Shown here: in pieces, positions 47,554-57,251 of the stretch
Numbering within the stretch: the first letter of the stretch is position 1
Layout: each line of letters opens with the position of its first letter
DNA from: Streptomyces cinnamoneus
GTDB taxonomy: Bacteria > Actinomycetota > Actinomycetes > Streptomycetales > Streptomycetaceae
Reading direction: 5' to 3'
Length of the DNA stretch: 64,000 nucleotides
Assembly (NCBI RefSeq): GCF_002939475.1
Contig: NZ_PKFQ01000001.1
Coordinates: 4,275,001 to 4,339,000 of the forward strand
Notes under the pieces: generated by a model
The model's database searches: none
What the model was told of the DNA's origin: nothing
What the model saw: the letters and a program-made list of their open reading frames with translations, nothing else
Position numbers and translations under genes: made by a program

Positions 47554-47991
47554 TCAGCACGGGCGCTTGCGCAGCTCCATGACGTAGTCGTGGGGGGCGC
47601 CGGCGGATTCCGCGGCGTCGGCGATCTCACCGAGGTAGCGGGCGGAGGGCAGGCCGCCCTCGTAGCCGTTGAGGACATACACCCAGGCTGGCTCCTCACC
47701 GTCGAGGGTGTGCACCCGGACACGCATCCGCCGGTAGATGTCGAGGCCGACACCCTCCCAACGGTCCATCGAGTCCTCGTCCATCGGAGCGATGTCGTAG
47801 AGGGCCACGAAGACCTGGGAGCGCGGGGCCTCCACGATCGTGGCGAGTGCGCCCTCCCAGCCCATCTGCTCCCCGCCGAAGGTCAGCCGCCAGCCGTTGA
47901 GCCAGCCGGTGCCGCGCAGCGGCGAGTGCGGTGCGCGGCGGGTCATCAGCCGCGCGTCGAGGTTGCCGGCGTACGCGGCGTAGAGCGACAT
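47554..47991 (-). CDS. Gamma-glutamylcyclotransferase-like protein
   Basis: 145 residues with the GGCT fold: LYAAYAGNLDARLMTRRAPH (the conserved Y-x-x-G-N/S-L loop), GTGWLNGWRLTFGGEQMG, ALYDIAPMDEDSMDRWEGVG with the catalytic acidic residue region, and YVLNGYEGGLPSARYLGEIA. Members cleave gamma-glutamyl amino acids or act on similar amides, though most actinobacterial ones are untested. ATG 47991; the frame is open far upstream, antisense to the quinone dehydrogenase. 63 bp beyond its stop lies the PNP operator. Confidence 0.82.
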   Translation of the reverse strand: MSLYAAYAGNLDARLMTRRAPHSPLRGTGWLNGWRLTFGGEQMGWEGALATIVEAPRSQVFVALYDIAPMDEDSMDRWEGVGLDIYRRMRVRVHTLDGEEPAWVYVLNGYEGGLPSARYLGEIADAAESAGAPHDYVMELRKRPC

Positions 47992-48144
47992 GCTTCCGAG
48001 GGTACGGGAGTGAGGCGGAACGGCATTTGGGGTGGCAATCTCGAAGGGAGGTTCGTGGGGAACTATCCGTCGACGTTCGTACGGATCGGCGGGAACGTCG
48101 CTAAGGGAGGCCCCGGAAGGAGCCGCTTCGATGGGTGCGGAACA

Positions 48145-49593
48145 ATGGAATACGTGACTCGGATCGTGATCATCGGTGGCGGACCCGGCGGCTATGAGGC
48201 GGCGCTCGTCGCCGCACAGCTCGGCGCGGAGGTGACCGTCGTCGACTGCGACGGTCTGGGCGGGGCGTCGGTGCTCACCGACTGCGTGCCCTCGAAGACT
48301 CTCATCGCCACGGCTGAGGTGATGACCACCTTCGACTCCTCGTACGAGGAGCTGGGGATCATCGTCGCCGACGACACGCCGCCGCTGGAGCGGGCGGCCG
48401 GGGTCGTGGGCGTGGACCTGGGGAAGGTCAACCGCCGGGTGAAGCGGCTGGCGCTCGCGCAGTCGCACGACATCACCGCGTCGGTGACGCGTGCGGGCGG
48501 GCGCGTCATGCGCGGCCGCGGACGGCTGGAGCCGCAGCAGGCGCCGGACGGGTCGCGGCGCGTGGTGGTGCGGGCGGCCGACGGCACGGAGGAGACGCTC
48601 GCCGCGGACGCGGTGCTGATCGCGACCGGCGCCCACCCGCGGGAGATCCCGGACGCGCTGCCCGACGGCGAGCGCATCCTGAACTGGACCCAGGTCTACG
48701 ACCTGGAGGAGCTCCCCGAGGAGCTGATCGTGGTGGGCTCGGGCGTCACCGGCGCCGAGTTCGCCGGCGCCTACCAGGCGCTGGGGTCCAAGGTGACGCT
48801 GGTGTCGTCGCGGGACCGGGTGCTGCCGGGCGAGGACCCCGACGCCGCCGCGGTGCTGGAGGACGTCTTCCGCCGGCGCGGCATGAACGTCATGGCGCGG
48901 TCCCGGGCGCAGTCGGCCAAGCGGGTCGGCGACCGGGTGGAGGTGACGCTGGCCGACGGCCGCGTGATCACCGGTACGCACTGCCTCATGGCGGTCGGCT
49001 CCATTCCGAACACGGCCGGCATCGGCCTGGAGGAGGCCGGGGTCCGGCTCAAGGAGTCCGGGCACGTCTGGACGGACAAGGTCTCGCGGACGAGCGCCCC
49101 CGGCGTGTACGCGGCGGGCGACTGCACCGGTGTCTTCGCGCTGGCCTCGGTCGCGGCGATGCAGGGCCGGATCGCGATGTACCACTTCCTCGGTGACGCG
49201 GTCGCTCCGCTCAATCTCAAGGCCGTATCGGCGAACGTGTTTACGGATCCGGAGATTGCGACGGTCGGTTATACCCAGGCCGACGTCGACAACGGCCTGA
49301 TAGACGCACGGGTGGTGAAGCTTCCGCTGCTGCGGAATCCGCGGGCCAAGATGCAGGGCATTCGCGATGGATTCGTGAAGATGTTCTGCCGTCCGGGTAC
49401 GGGCATCGTCGTGGGTGGCGTCGTGGTGTCCCCGCGGGCGAGCGAGCTGATTCATCCGATCTCGATCGCGGTCGACAACAATCTGACCGTCGAACAGATC
49501 GCAAACGCGTTCTCCGTGTATCCGTCGCTGTCCGGTTCGATCGCCGAGGTGGCACGGCAGTTGCACACGAGGAAGACGCAACGCGAGGCGTAG
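48145..49593 (+). CDS. NAD(P)H-quinone dehydrogenase (LpdA type)
   Basis: 482-residue flavoprotein of the pyridine nucleotide-disulfide oxidoreductase superfamily. FAD loop VIIGGGPGGYEAALVAAQLG, then GGASVLTDCVPSKTLIATAE, in which the first cysteine of the redox C-x4-C is replaced, as in mycobacterial LpdA (Rv3303c-like) quinone reductases. NAD motif VVGSGVTGAEFAGAYQALGS; second FAD motif YAAGDCTGVFALASVAAMQG; C-terminal dimer domain with FTDPEIATVGYTQADVD. It would therefore reduce quinones rather than lipoamide. ATG 48145; GTG 48154 is an alternative. Divergent from the cyclotransferase gene. Confidence 0.9.
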   Translation: MEYVTRIVIIGGGPGGYEAALVAAQLGAEVTVVDCDGLGGASVLTDCVPSKTLIATAEVMTTFDSSYEELGIIVADDTPPLERAAGVVGVDLGKVNRRVKRLALAQSHDITASVTRAGGRVMRGRGRLEPQQAPDGSRRVVVRAADGTEETLAADAVLIATGAHPREIPDALPDGERILNWTQVYDLEELPEELIVVGSGVTGAEFAGAYQALGSKVTLVSSRDRVLPGEDPDAAAVLEDVFRRRGMNVMARSRAQSAKRVGDRVEVTLADGRVITGTHCLMAVGSIPNTAGIGLEEAGVRLKESGHVWTDKVSRTSAPGVYAAGDCTGVFALASVAAMQGRIAMYHFLGDAVAPLNLKAVSANVFTDPEIATVGYTQADVDNGLIDARVVKLPLLRNPRAKMQGIRDGFVKMFCRPGTGIVVGGVVVSPRASELIHPISIAVDNNLTVEQIANAFSVYPSLSGSIAEVARQLHTRKTQREA

Positions 49594-49712
49594 CGAATCG
49601 GCACCTCGCGTTCCAGCTCTCTCTACCACCTCACGGGTCGCGGAGCGGACAACTTCCGTTAATTGCTGCAACCTGCTGAAAACAGATGGTCGTTGGCGTT
49701 ACTGTCGGTTTC

Positions 49713-50723
49713 GTGTTCGCTGCAGAACGTCGTCAATTGATCCTCGAAATGGTGCGGGCCAACGGAGCGGTTTCGCTCCGTGAGCTCGCCCGCGTCGTCC
49801 AGACCTCTGAAGTGACCGTACGGCGGGACGTGCGGGCGCTGGAGGCCGAAGGACTGCTCGACCGCCGGCACGGCGGTGCGGTGCTGCCGGGCGGTTTCAC
49901 CAGGGAGTCCGGCTTCCCGCAGAAATCCCATCTAGCGACCGCCGAGAAGACGGCCATCGCCGATCTCGCGGCGAGCTTCGTCGAAGAGGGCGAGGCCGTC
50001 GTCGTCGGCGCCGGTACGACCACCCAGGAGCTGGCCCGCCGGCTCGCTCGCGTACCGGGTCTGACCGTGGTCACCAACTCCCTGCTCGTCGCCCAGGCCC
50101 TGGCCCACGCCAACCGGGTCGAGGTCGTCATGACCGGCGGCACGCTCAGAGGGTCGAACTACGCCCTGGTGGGCAGCGGCGCCGAGCAGTCCCTGCAGGG
50201 GCTGCGGGTCTCGCGCGCCTTCCTGTCCGGCAGCGGGCTGACCGCCGAGCGCGGCCTGTCCACGTCCAACATGCTCTCCGCGAGCGTGGACCGGGCGCTG
50301 GTCCAGGCGGCCGCCGAGGTCGTCGTCCTCGCCGACCACACCAAACTGGGCACCGACACGATGTTCCAGACGGTGCCCACCGACGTCATCACCCGACTGG
50401 TCACCGACGAGCCCCCGGCTCACGACGACCGGGCGGCCACGGAGCTCCAGGCCCTGGCCGACCAGGGCGTGCACATCTCGGTCGCGGGGCCCGGCGCGGG
50501 GTCGGGCTCGTCTGCCGGGACGGTGCACGGCGACGCGGTCGGTCCGGCCCGCCGCCGTGACGTCCCGCCGCTGCCGGGACAGCGCCGGAACCTCCCCCTG
50601 GGCCACGGGCAGTCGCCCGGACCGGGGCAGGGCGGCCCGCCGGGCGCCCAGCTGCGCAGCGCGGTGTCCCTGGGCGAGCAGCCCTCGGCCCGGGTCGCTG
50701 ACCTGGCACCACGCCGGCGGTGA
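49713..50723 (+). CDS. DeoR-family transcriptional regulator
   Basis: 336 residues. Winged HTH at the N-terminus (AERRQLILEMVRANGAVSLR, ELARVVQTSEVTVRRDVRAL, EAEGLLDRRHGGAVLPGG), then the sugar-phosphate sensor domain: GEAVVVGAGTTTQELARRL, LTVVTNSLLVAQALAHANRV, VEVVMTGGTLRGSNYALVG and DHTKLGTDTMFQ. The C-terminal 75 residues are Gly/Pro/Arg-rich and not part of the family. GTG 49713 gives the standard DeoR N-terminus but has no Shine-Dalgarno; ATG 49686 is in frame. Follows the quinone dehydrogenase by 119 bp. A role in sugar or nucleoside control is plausible; its DNA target is unknown. Confidence 0.88.
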   Translation: MFAAERRQLILEMVRANGAVSLRELARVVQTSEVTVRRDVRALEAEGLLDRRHGGAVLPGGFTRESGFPQKSHLATAEKTAIADLAASFVEEGEAVVVGAGTTTQELARRLARVPGLTVVTNSLLVAQALAHANRVEVVMTGGTLRGSNYALVGSGAEQSLQGLRVSRAFLSGSGLTAERGLSTSNMLSASVDRALVQAAAEVVVLADHTKLGTDTMFQTVPTDVITRLVTDEPPAHDDRAATELQALADQGVHISVAGPGAGSGSSAGTVHGDAVGPARRRDVPPLPGQRRNLPLGHGQSPGPGQGGPPGAQLRSAVSLGEQPSARVADLAPRRR

Positions 50724-50747
50724 GGGGGAGGGGGCGTGATACCGGGC

Positions 50748-51329
50748 CTACGCCCTGATGCCGGTCAGCGTCAGCTTGAGCAGGCGGTCGGCCAACTCCG
50801 GGTCGTCCGGAGACTGTTCGGCCGCCAGCGAAATGGCGTTGGTCAGCTGCATCAGGTCCGCGATGTCCACGTCCTCGCGCACGGCGCCCGCCCGCTTCGC
50901 GCGGGTGAGCAGCGTGTCGCCGGCCTCCCGCATCGGCAGGCTGCACCGGGACATGGCGGAGGCCTCGTCGCTCTGGGCCGCCATCAGGGCGCGGGAGAGG
51001 CCCCGGTAGGTGCCCGCGTGGGTCACGATGGCCCGCAGCCAGGCCACCAGCGCCCGGCAGGGCTCGGGGGAGGCCAGCAGCTCCCGGGAGCGGGCGAGCA
51101 GGCCGTCGACCTCGCCCTGGAAGACCGCGCTCATCAGGGCGGTGCGGTTGGGGAAGTGACGGTAGAGCGTGCCGATGCCGACGCCGGCGCGCTTGGCGAT
51201 GTCCTCGAGCGAGGCGTCCGTGCCGTGCGCGGTGAAGGCCGTGCGGGCCTCCGTGAGCAGCCGCTCGTAGTTGCGCCGCGCGTCCGCGCGCATGGGTCGT
51301 GGTGACGTCTGCGCCGCATCGGTCGCCAT
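50748..51329 (-). CDS. TetR-family regulator
   Basis: 193 residues from ATG 51329 with GGGAGGA eight bases upstream. HTH: RLLTEARTAFTAHGTDASLE, DIAKRAGVGIGTLYRHFPNR (recognition helix with L-Y-R-H-F). The C-terminal ligand domain is helical, with a SRCSLPMREAGDTLLTRAKR segment typical of the large TetR subgroup associated with SbtR-like proteins. Convergent with deoR (24 bp between stops) and 178 bp from the end of accA2. No operator is obvious. Target unknown. Confidence 0.88.
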   Translation of the reverse strand: MATDAAQTSPRPMRADARRNYERLLTEARTAFTAHGTDASLEDIAKRAGVGIGTLYRHFPNRTALMSAVFQGEVDGLLARSRELLASPEPCRALVAWLRAIVTHAGTYRGLSRALMAAQSDEASAMSRCSLPMREAGDTLLTRAKRAGAVREDVDIADLMQLTNAISLAAEQSPDDPELADRLLKLTLTGIRA

Positions 51330-51507
51330 TGCGTCCGTCCTCCCGATCGGTGGCTCAGGGGGTGGCACACCCCCTGGGGCCCACAGTCCCCGTCAGTCAA
51401 GGATGCCAGGCCGCCGGGGCGGCCGGACCACGAACGCCCACGGGCCCCGGCCGGTGCGGCGGGGGCCCGTGGGACGGACGGGGTGCTGGATCAGCTCGAT
51501 CCGGCGA

Positions 51508-53262
51508 TCAGTCCTTGATCTCGCAGATGACGGCGCCGGAGGAGACCGAGGCGCCGACCTCGGCGGTGATGCCCTTGACGGTGCCGGAGCGGTGCGCGTT
51601 CAGCGGCTGCTCCATCTTCATGGCCTCCAGGACCACGATGAGGTCGCCCTCGTTGACCTCCTGGCCCTCCTCGACCGCGACCTTGACGATCGTGCCCTGC
51701 ATCGGGGAGGCCAGCGCGTCGCCGGAGGCGGCGGAGCCGGACTTCTTGGCGGCGCGGCGCTTGGGCTTGGCACCGCCGGCCGCGGCCGTACGGGCGAGCG
51801 TCATGCCGAGGGAGGCGGGCAGCGAGACCTCCAGGCGCTTGCCGCCGACCTCGACGACGACCGTCTCGCGGCCTGCCGCCTCCTCGTCCTCCTCGGCCCC
51901 CTGGCCGGCGAAGGGCGGGATGGTGTTCTCGAACTCGGTCTCGATCCAGCGGGTGTGCACCCGGAAGGGGTCGGCCGTGAACGCCGGGTCCGTGACGACG
52001 GCCCGGTGGAACGGGATGGCGGTGGCCATGCCCTCCACCTGGAACTCCGCCAGCGCCCGGGCGGCGCGCTGGAGGGCCTGCTCACGGGTGGCGCCGGTGA
52101 CGATCAGCTTGGCCAGCAGGGAGTCCCAGGCCGGGCCGATGACGCTGCCGGACTCCACGCCCGCGTCCAGGCGCACGCCCGGTCCCGAGGGGGGCGTGAA
52201 GGCGGTGACGGTGCCGGGGGCGGGCAGGAAGTTGCGGCCCGGGTCCTCGCCGTTGATGCGGAACTCGAAGGAATGACCCCGCATCGGCGGGTCGTCGTAG
52301 CCGAGCTCCTCGCCGTCGGCGATGCGGAACATCTCGCGGACCAGGTCGATGCCGGTGACCTCCTCGGTGACCGGGTGCTCGACCTGGAGACGGGTGTTGA
52401 CCTCCAGGAAGGAGATCGTGCCGTCCTGGCCCACGAGGAACTCGCAGGTGCCGGCGCCCTCGTAACCGGCCTCCTTGAGGATGGCCTTGGACGCGCGGTA
52501 CAGCTCGGCGTTCTGCTCGTCGTTGAGGAACGGCGCCGGGGCCTCCTCGACCAGCTTCTGGTGGCGGCGCTGGAGCGAGCAGTCACGGGTGGAGACCACG
52601 ACCACGTTGCCGTGCTTGTCGGCCAGGCACTGGGTCTCGACGTGCCGCGGGCGGTCCAGGTAGCGCTCGACGAAGCACTCGCCCCGGCCGAAGGCGGCGA
52701 CAGCCTCGCGGACGGCCGAGTCGTACAGCTCGGGCACCTCTTCGAGGGTGCGGGCGACCTTCAGGCCGCGACCGCCACCGCCGAAGGCCGCCTTGATGGC
52801 GATCGGCAGGCCGTGCTCCTCGGCGAAGGCCACGACCTCCTCCGCGCCCGAGACCGGGTCGGCGGTGCCGGCGACCAGCGGCGCACCGGCGCGCTGGGCG
52901 ATGTGACGGGCCGCCACCTTGTCGCCGAGGTCCCGGATGGCCTGCGGCGGCGGACCGATCCAGGTCAGACCGGCGTCGATGACCGCCTGGGCGAAGTCGG
53001 CGTTCTCGGAGAGGAAGCCGTACCCGGGATGGACGGCGTCAGCACCCGACTCTGCGGCCGCGGCAAGCACCTTGGTCATGTCGAGGTAGCTCGTCGCCGG
53101 CGTGTCACCGCCCAGCGCGTACGCCTCGTCGGCGGCCCGGACATGCAACGCGTCGCGGTCCGGGTCGGCGTAGACGGCCACGCTCCCGATGCCGGCATCC
53201 CGGCACGCACGAGCGACGCGGACAGCGATTTCGCCACGGTTGGCGATGAGCACCTTGCGCAC
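51508..53262 (-). CDS. accA2: Acyl-CoA carboxylase alpha subunit (biotin carboxylase + BCCP)
   Basis: 584 residues. Biotin carboxylase domain: [43 protein letters not shown]-grasp glycine loop [40 protein letters not shown] and [20 protein letters not shown]. The C-terminal biotinyl domain carries Lys549 in [17 protein letters not shown]. Biotinylated by the BirA encoded at 59.5 kb; together with the AccB-type beta and AccE epsilon subunits it forms an acetyl/propionyl-CoA carboxylase making malonyl- or methylmalonyl-CoA for fatty acids and polyketides. GTG 53262 with GGAGG eight bases upstream. Confidence 0.95.
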   Translation of the reverse strand: MRKVLIANRGEIAVRVARACRDAGIGSVAVYADPDRDALHVRAADEAYALGGDTPATSYLDMTKVLAAAAESGADAVHPGYGFLSENADFAQAVIDAGLTWIGPPPQAIRDLGDKVAARHIAQRAGAPLVAGTADPVSGAEEVVAFAEEHGLPIAIKAAFGGGGRGLKVARTLEEVPELYDSAVREAVAAFGRGECFVERYLDRPRHVETQCLADKHGNVVVVSTRDCSLQRRHQKLVEEAPAPFLNDEQNAELYRASKAILKEAGYEGAGTCEFLVGQDGTISFLEVNTRLQVEHPVTEEVTGIDLVREMFRIADGEELGYDDPPMRGHSFEFRINGEDPGRNFLPAPGTVTAFTPPSGPGVRLDAGVESGSVIGPAWDSLLAKLIVTGATREQALQRAARALAEFQVEGMATAIPFHRAVVTDPAFTADPFRVHTRWIETEFENTIPPFAGQGAEEDEEAAGRETVVVEVGGKRLEVSLPASLGMTLARTAAAGGAKPKRRAAKKSGSAASGDALASPMQGTIVKVAVEEGQEVNEGDLIVVLEAMKMEQPLNAHRSGTVKGITAEVGASVSSGAVICEIKD

Positions 53263-53555
53263 GATGGCTCCCTCCTTCAAACAAGGTGAGTTTAGGTACA
53301 GGCGACACTCTGTGCCGACCCGACTTCCGGGGTGACGTTGCCCACACGGAGCGTGAAGCGGGAGCCGAGTACGGGCCCAAGGCCCCGGAACCTCCACGGT
53401 ACGCCGGGAATACGCGAGTGCCGGTGGCGTGATGGTGTGGTCAAGGTCTCGGCGTGCGCCTCGAAGCGGCGGTGCCGATTCTTTGTGGAGTCCCTACGAA
53501 CGGGTGACGCAAAGTTTGCGCCCTCGCCTTCGTCGCGGACCCTCTTCCCCCAGGT
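53263..53555. other. Intergenic region upstream of accA2
   Basis: 293 bp without a gene. It must hold the accA2 promoter. I note only an imperfect palindrome GACGCAAAGTTTGCGCC at about 53505-53521; no tRNA or conserved RNA structure is recognised. Confidence 0.4.
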
Positions 53556-54320
53556 CTACCCGCCAGTAGAGCGACTGATGTCGTGGGTGCCCTGGAACTT
53601 GGCGGCCTCGGCGGCGACATGACGGATCGCCTCGGTGACCCGGTCGCCGCGGCGGTGGAAGTCGGCCAGCGGCAGTGCCGCGGATATCGCGGTGAGGGCG
53701 CCGCCGGGACCGGCGGGGACCGGTACGGCCACGCAGGCCACCCCCGGCACCGACTCCTCGACCTCCACGGCACTTCCCTCCCGGCGCACCTGACGCAGTT
53801 GTACGTCCAGTCGCTCGGGGGAGGTGATCGTGCGGGGGGTGATCGCCCGCATCCCGGCCGCCGAGAGGTAGCGCAGCCGCGCGGCCCGCGGCAGGGCCGC
53901 CAGCAGCACCTTGCCGTGGGCGGTGGCGTGCGCGGCCGCGTCCCTGCCCGGCGTGAAGCCGCCGGTGGCGGGGTGGGCGGCGGCGGTGCCGGCGAGCACC
54001 GCGATGTCGCCGTCGCGGTAGGTGCTGAAGTAGGTGTCCACCCCGACGGCCCGGCGCGCCCGCACCAGCAGCTCCTGCACCTCGTCGGCCAGCCGCATCT
54101 GCCGCTGGAAGGCGTGGTGCAGGGACGGCACCCGGTAGCCGAGCACGTAGCCGGCGGGCGTGCGGACCAGGTGGCCGCGGGCGGTGAGGGTGCCCAGCAG
54201 CTCGTACACCGTGGACAGCCCGCAGTCCAGCCGCCGGGCGAGGGCCTTGGCGGGCACGGGCCCCTCGGACGCGGCGACGGCGTCCAGGACGTCCAGGGCA
54301 CGGTCCACGGACTGTGGCAT
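53556..54320 (-). CDS. IclR-family transcriptional regulator
   Basis: 254 residues. N-terminal winged HTH: SVDRALDVLDAVAASEGPVP, AKALARRLDCGLSTVYELLG, TLTARGHLVRTPAGYVLGYR. The ligand domain includes HHAFQRQMRLADEVQELLVR, DTYFSTYRDGDIAVLAGTAA, DAAAHATAHGKVLLAALPRA and VPGVACVAVPVPAGPGGALT, the usual GAF-like IclR fold. ATG 54320, with GAGAGGG upstream. Divergent from the Pro/Ala/Lys-rich secreted protein across an unusually A/T-rich 140-bp region (54325-54385). Ligand and targets unknown. Confidence 0.9.
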   Translation of the reverse strand: MPQSVDRALDVLDAVAASEGPVPAKALARRLDCGLSTVYELLGTLTARGHLVRTPAGYVLGYRVPSLHHAFQRQMRLADEVQELLVRARRAVGVDTYFSTYRDGDIAVLAGTAAAHPATGGFTPGRDAAAHATAHGKVLLAALPRAARLRYLSAAGMRAITPRTITSPERLDVQLRQVRREGSAVEVEESVPGVACVAVPVPAGPGGALTAISAALPLADFHRRGDRVTEAIRHVAAEAAKFQGTHDISRSTGG

Positions 54321-54461
54321 GGCGAACCCTCTCTCGGGGTAATTACTCGCAGTATTTAAAGGGAAGTTATGGGAAATGTATGGGTTTTGGAGGGCCCGGG
54401 AAAACCCCTCGACCGAGGGAGGTGGGGGTGACCGATATGCCGTGACATCGTTGAAGAAGTC

Positions 54462-54995
54462 ATGATCAAGCGCATTGCTGCCGCTGCCGCCCTGGCCGGC
54501 GCCGCTCTGTCCATGTCCTCCGCCGCCACCGTCGTCGCCGATCCGCTGGCGCCGACGCCGGTGCCGCCGCCCTCGTCGAGCGCCGGCCCCCTGAAGGTGA
54601 CCGCCCCGCCGAAGCCGGCACCGGCCCCGTCGAAGAGCGCGCCCGCGAAGACCGCCCCGGCCAAGAGCGCCCCGGCCAAGGCCGCTCCGGCGCAGGGCGC
54701 CCAGGCGAAGGCCGCTCCCGCCAAGCCCACGCCCGCCAAGAGCGCCTCCCCGGCCAAGCCCGTTCCCGTCAAGCCGGCGCCCGCCAAGCCCGCCCCGGCG
54801 AAGGCCGGCCCCAAGGGAATGTACGCCCAGGGGGCGCCCGCCGGGGTGCAGCCGCCGAAGGGCGTGCCCGCGGCCCCCGAGCACGAGCTGCCGGAGACCA
54901 GCCTCTACCCGGGCGTCGTCAACGGTCTGGGCAAGCTCGACCAGCTGGGACAGCTGAAGGAGGTCGGCAGCGCGACCAGCGCCCTGCCGCTCTAG
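54462..54995 (+). CDS. Secreted Pro/Ala/Lys-repeat protein
   Basis: 177 residues. Signal peptide MIKRIAAAAALAGAALSMSS, cleavage near ATVVA at about residue 26. Residues 45-118 are a low-complexity tract of PAK-[ST]-AP and PAKPAPA units, strongly basic and extended, like cell-wall-spanning or peptidoglycan-binding stalks. The last 55 residues (LPETSLYPGVVNGLGKLDQL, GQLKEVGSATSALPL) are short-helix-like and resemble the ends of other small secreted Streptomyces proteins. LPETS superficially resembles a sortase LPxTG motif but lacks the glycine and has no hydrophobic tail. Start ATG 54462. Function unknown. Confidence 0.75.
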   Translation: MIKRIAAAAALAGAALSMSSAATVVADPLAPTPVPPPSSSAGPLKVTAPPKPAPAPSKSAPAKTAPAKSAPAKAAPAQGAQAKAAPAKPTPAKSASPAKPVPVKPAPAKPAPAKAGPKGMYAQGAPAGVQPPKGVPAAPEHELPETSLYPGVVNGLGKLDQLGQLKEVGSATSALPL

Positions 54996-55003
54996 CCGCT
55001 ACG

Positions 55004-55609
55004 TCACCGCGCCCAGAGGTCCGTGATCTGGACCTCCAGCTCCGCGAGCAGATCCCGGAGCAGCGGGAGCGACAGGCCGATGACGTTGCCCGGGTCGCCG
55101 TCGATGCCCCGGACGAACGGGGCGGAGCGGCCGTCCAGGGTGAAGGCGCCCGCCACGTGCAGGGGCTCGCCGGAGGCCACGTAGGCGGCGATCTCGGCGT
55201 CCGTCGGCTCCCCGAAGCGGACCGTCGTGGAGGCGGTCGCCGAGGCGCGGCGGCCGTTGGCGGTGTCGACGACGCAGTGCCCGGTCCGCAGGACGCCCGA
55301 GCGGCCGCGCATCGCCTTCCAGCGCGCGGTGGCCTCCTCGGCGTCGGCCGGCTTGCCGAGCGCCTGGCCGTCCAGCTCCAGCACCGAGTCGCAGCCGACG
55401 ACCAGGGCCCCGGCGGCCGCGGGCCGTGCGGCCACGGCCGCGGCCTTCGCCTCGGCCAGCACCAGCGCCAGCTCGCCCGGCGTGGGGGCGTCCAGCGCGT
55501 CCTCGTCCACCCCGCTCACGACGACCTCGGGGGCCAGCCCGGCTTGGCGCAGCAGGCCGAGGCGGGCGGGGGACTGGGAGGCGAGAACGAGGCGGCGCTG
55601 TGCGGTCAT
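55004..55609 (-). CDS. maf: Maf-family nucleotide pyrophosphatase
   Basis: 201 residues. [20 protein letters not shown] at the N-terminus is the Maf signature, followed by [36 protein letters not shown] (catalytic Asp), [20 protein letters not shown], and [19 protein letters not shown]. Maf proteins hydrolyse non-canonical or dTTP/UTP nucleotides and slow septation. ATG 55609; an in-frame ATG at 55618 adds three residues. On the same strand, 38 bp after the penicillin-binding protein gene, so co-transcribed by spacing. Convergent with the PAK-repeat protein, 8 bp between stops. Confidence 0.93.
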   Translation of the reverse strand: MTAQRRLVLASQSPARLGLLRQAGLAPEVVVSGVDEDALDAPTPGELALVLAEAKAAAVAARPAAAGALVVGCDSVLELDGQALGKPADAEEATARWKAMRGRSGVLRTGHCVVDTANGRRASATASTTVRFGEPTDAEIAAYVASGEPLHVAGAFTLDGRSAPFVRGIDGDPGNVIGLSLPLLRDLLAELEVQITDLWAR

Positions 55610-55647
55610 GCCCGCCATCGTAGGACGGCGCGGGTACGGACGGGCCC

Positions 55648-57120
55648 TCACTTCTTGAGCACCGACTCCATGACCTTCTTCGCGATCGGCCCGGCGAGGG
55701 TGCCGCCGTGGACGTCGTCGCGGGCGATGTCGGAGCCGCGGGGGTCGATGAAGACGGCGACCGCGACCGACTTGCCCTCGCCGTTCTTCGCGTACGACAC
55801 GAACCAGGCGTACGGCGTCTCCTTGTTGTCCACGCCGTGCTGGGCGGTGCCCGTCTTGGCGCCGACGGTCAGGCCGTCGATGAGGGCGGGCTTGCCGGTG
55901 CCCTCTCCGGCCGTGTTCTCCATCATCTGCTGGACCTTCCGCGCGGCGTCCGCCGAGACGGCCTGGTCCATGACCTCGGGCTTGTGCTTCTCGACGGTCG
56001 ACAGGTCCGGGCTGCGCAGCGAGTCGACCATGGAGGGCTTCATCAGCTTGCCGTCGTTGGCGAGGGCGGCGGTCATCATGGCGATCTGCAGGGGCGTCGC
56101 GTCGAGGCTGCCCTGGCCCATGCCGGTGAGCGCGGTCTGCGCCTTGTCGATGTCGCTCGGGTAGACGCTCTTGGCGGCGCGGACCGGCGTGTCGACCTTG
56201 GCGTCGTTGAAACCGAACTTCTCCGCCGTCTCGCGCATCCTGTCCTTGCCGAGCCGGGCGGCGAGGTCGAGGAAGACGTTGTTGCAGGACCACTGCATGG
56301 CGACCTTGAGGGACGCCTTGTCGCAGGGCGCGGAGGGGATGTCGTTGCGGACCTGGGTCCGGGTGCCGGGCAGGGTGTACGGGGCGGGGGCGCCCGAGGG
56401 TGCGTCGATGTCCGAGACGATGCCGTGGTCGAGGGCGGCCGCGGCGGTGAGGATCTTGAAGGTGGAACCCGGGGGGAATCGTTCCTTCAGTGCCCGGTTC
56501 GCCATCGGCTTGTCCTTGTCGCCCTCCAGGGCGGTCCACGCCTTCTTGTCCTCGCCCGAGCTGCCGGCGAAGACCGACGGGTCGTACGAGGGGGTGGAGG
56601 CCATCGCGAGGATCTTGCCGGTGGCCGGCTCGATGGCGACCACGGCGCCCTTGTACTTGCCCAGGCCCTGGTAGGCGGCCTTCTGGGCGTCGGGGTCGAT
56701 GGTGGTGACGACGTCGCCGCCGCGCGGCTTCTTGCCGGTGAGCATGTCGGCGGTGCGCCGCAGGAACAGCCGGTCGTCGCTGCCGCTCAGCCACTTGCCG
56801 TCGACCGATTCGGCCTCGAGCTGGGTCCCGCCGTAGATCTGCGAGAAGAACCCGGTGACCGGCGCGTACAGCGGGCCGTCCGTGTAGGTGCGCTTCCACT
56901 TGAGGTCGCTGCCGGTGGTCTCCGTGGAGCCCGTGATCGGATGGCCGCCGACGATGATGTTGCCGCGTGGCTGGGCGAAGGCGGCGATCCTGACCCGCCT
57001 GTTCCACTTGCTCTCGGACAGTTCGTCGCCGCGCGCGAACTGCAACCAGGTGGCCTGCAGCAACAGGGCGAGGACGAGCAGGCCGCTGAACACGGCTATA
57101 TGGCGTACGGGCTTGTTCAT
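55648..57120 (-). CDS. Penicillin-binding protein (PbpA/FtsI-like transpeptidase)
   Basis: 490-residue bitopic membrane enzyme. One N-terminal TM helix ([20 protein letters not shown]), an extracytoplasmic pedestal ([17 protein letters not shown]) and a transpeptidase domain with all three motifs: active-site Ser in [19 protein letters not shown] in [18 protein letters not shown], and K-T-G in [14 protein letters not shown]. Class B PBP of the actinobacterial PbpA type (partner of a SEDS protein RodA/FtsW elsewhere). ATG 57120. It sits inside the accA2-accB neighbourhood beside maf; no SEDS gene is nearby, so it is likely an additional developmental or sporulation PBP. Confidence 0.93.
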   Translation of the reverse strand: MNKPVRHIAVFSGLLVLALLLQATWLQFARGDELSESKWNRRVRIAAFAQPRGNIIVGGHPITGSTETTGSDLKWKRTYTDGPLYAPVTGFFSQIYGGTQLEAESVDGKWLSGSDDRLFLRRTADMLTGKKPRGGDVVTTIDPDAQKAAYQGLGKYKGAVVAIEPATGKILAMASTPSYDPSVFAGSSGEDKKAWTALEGDKDKPMANRALKERFPPGSTFKILTAAAALDHGIVSDIDAPSGAPAPYTLPGTRTQVRNDIPSAPCDKASLKVAMQWSCNNVFLDLAARLGKDRMRETAEKFGFNDAKVDTPVRAAKSVYPSDIDKAQTALTGMGQGSLDATPLQIAMMTAALANDGKLMKPSMVDSLRSPDLSTVEKHKPEVMDQAVSADAARKVQQMMENTAGEGTGKPALIDGLTVGAKTGTAQHGVDNKETPYAWFVSYAKNGEGKSVAVAVFIDPRGSDIARDDVHGGTLAGPIAKKVMESVLKK

Positions 57121-57251
57121 GGCGTGCAGCACTCCCCGGTTCGCGTCCTATCACTGGGCATGACGTGAATCGGGTGATTCTGGTTGCAGCTGGTGCAGAC
57201 CTGTGCGGAATCTGTGGATGTCCGGCCAGGGAACGGCTCGGCGGCGGGGAT

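Noticed and set aside
48235-48300. Loss of the C-x4-C disulfide as a sign the quinone dehydrogenase is defective
   Set aside because: LpdA-type quinone reductases of actinobacteria normally lack it.
53400-53560. Possible tRNA or small RNA in the accA2 upstream region
   Set aside because: No cloverleaf, T-arm consensus or CCA-like end could be built; only a weak palindrome is present.
54885-54910. LPETS as a sortase sorting signal in the PAK-repeat protein
   Set aside because: No glycine at position five and no hydrophobic helix plus basic tail after it.
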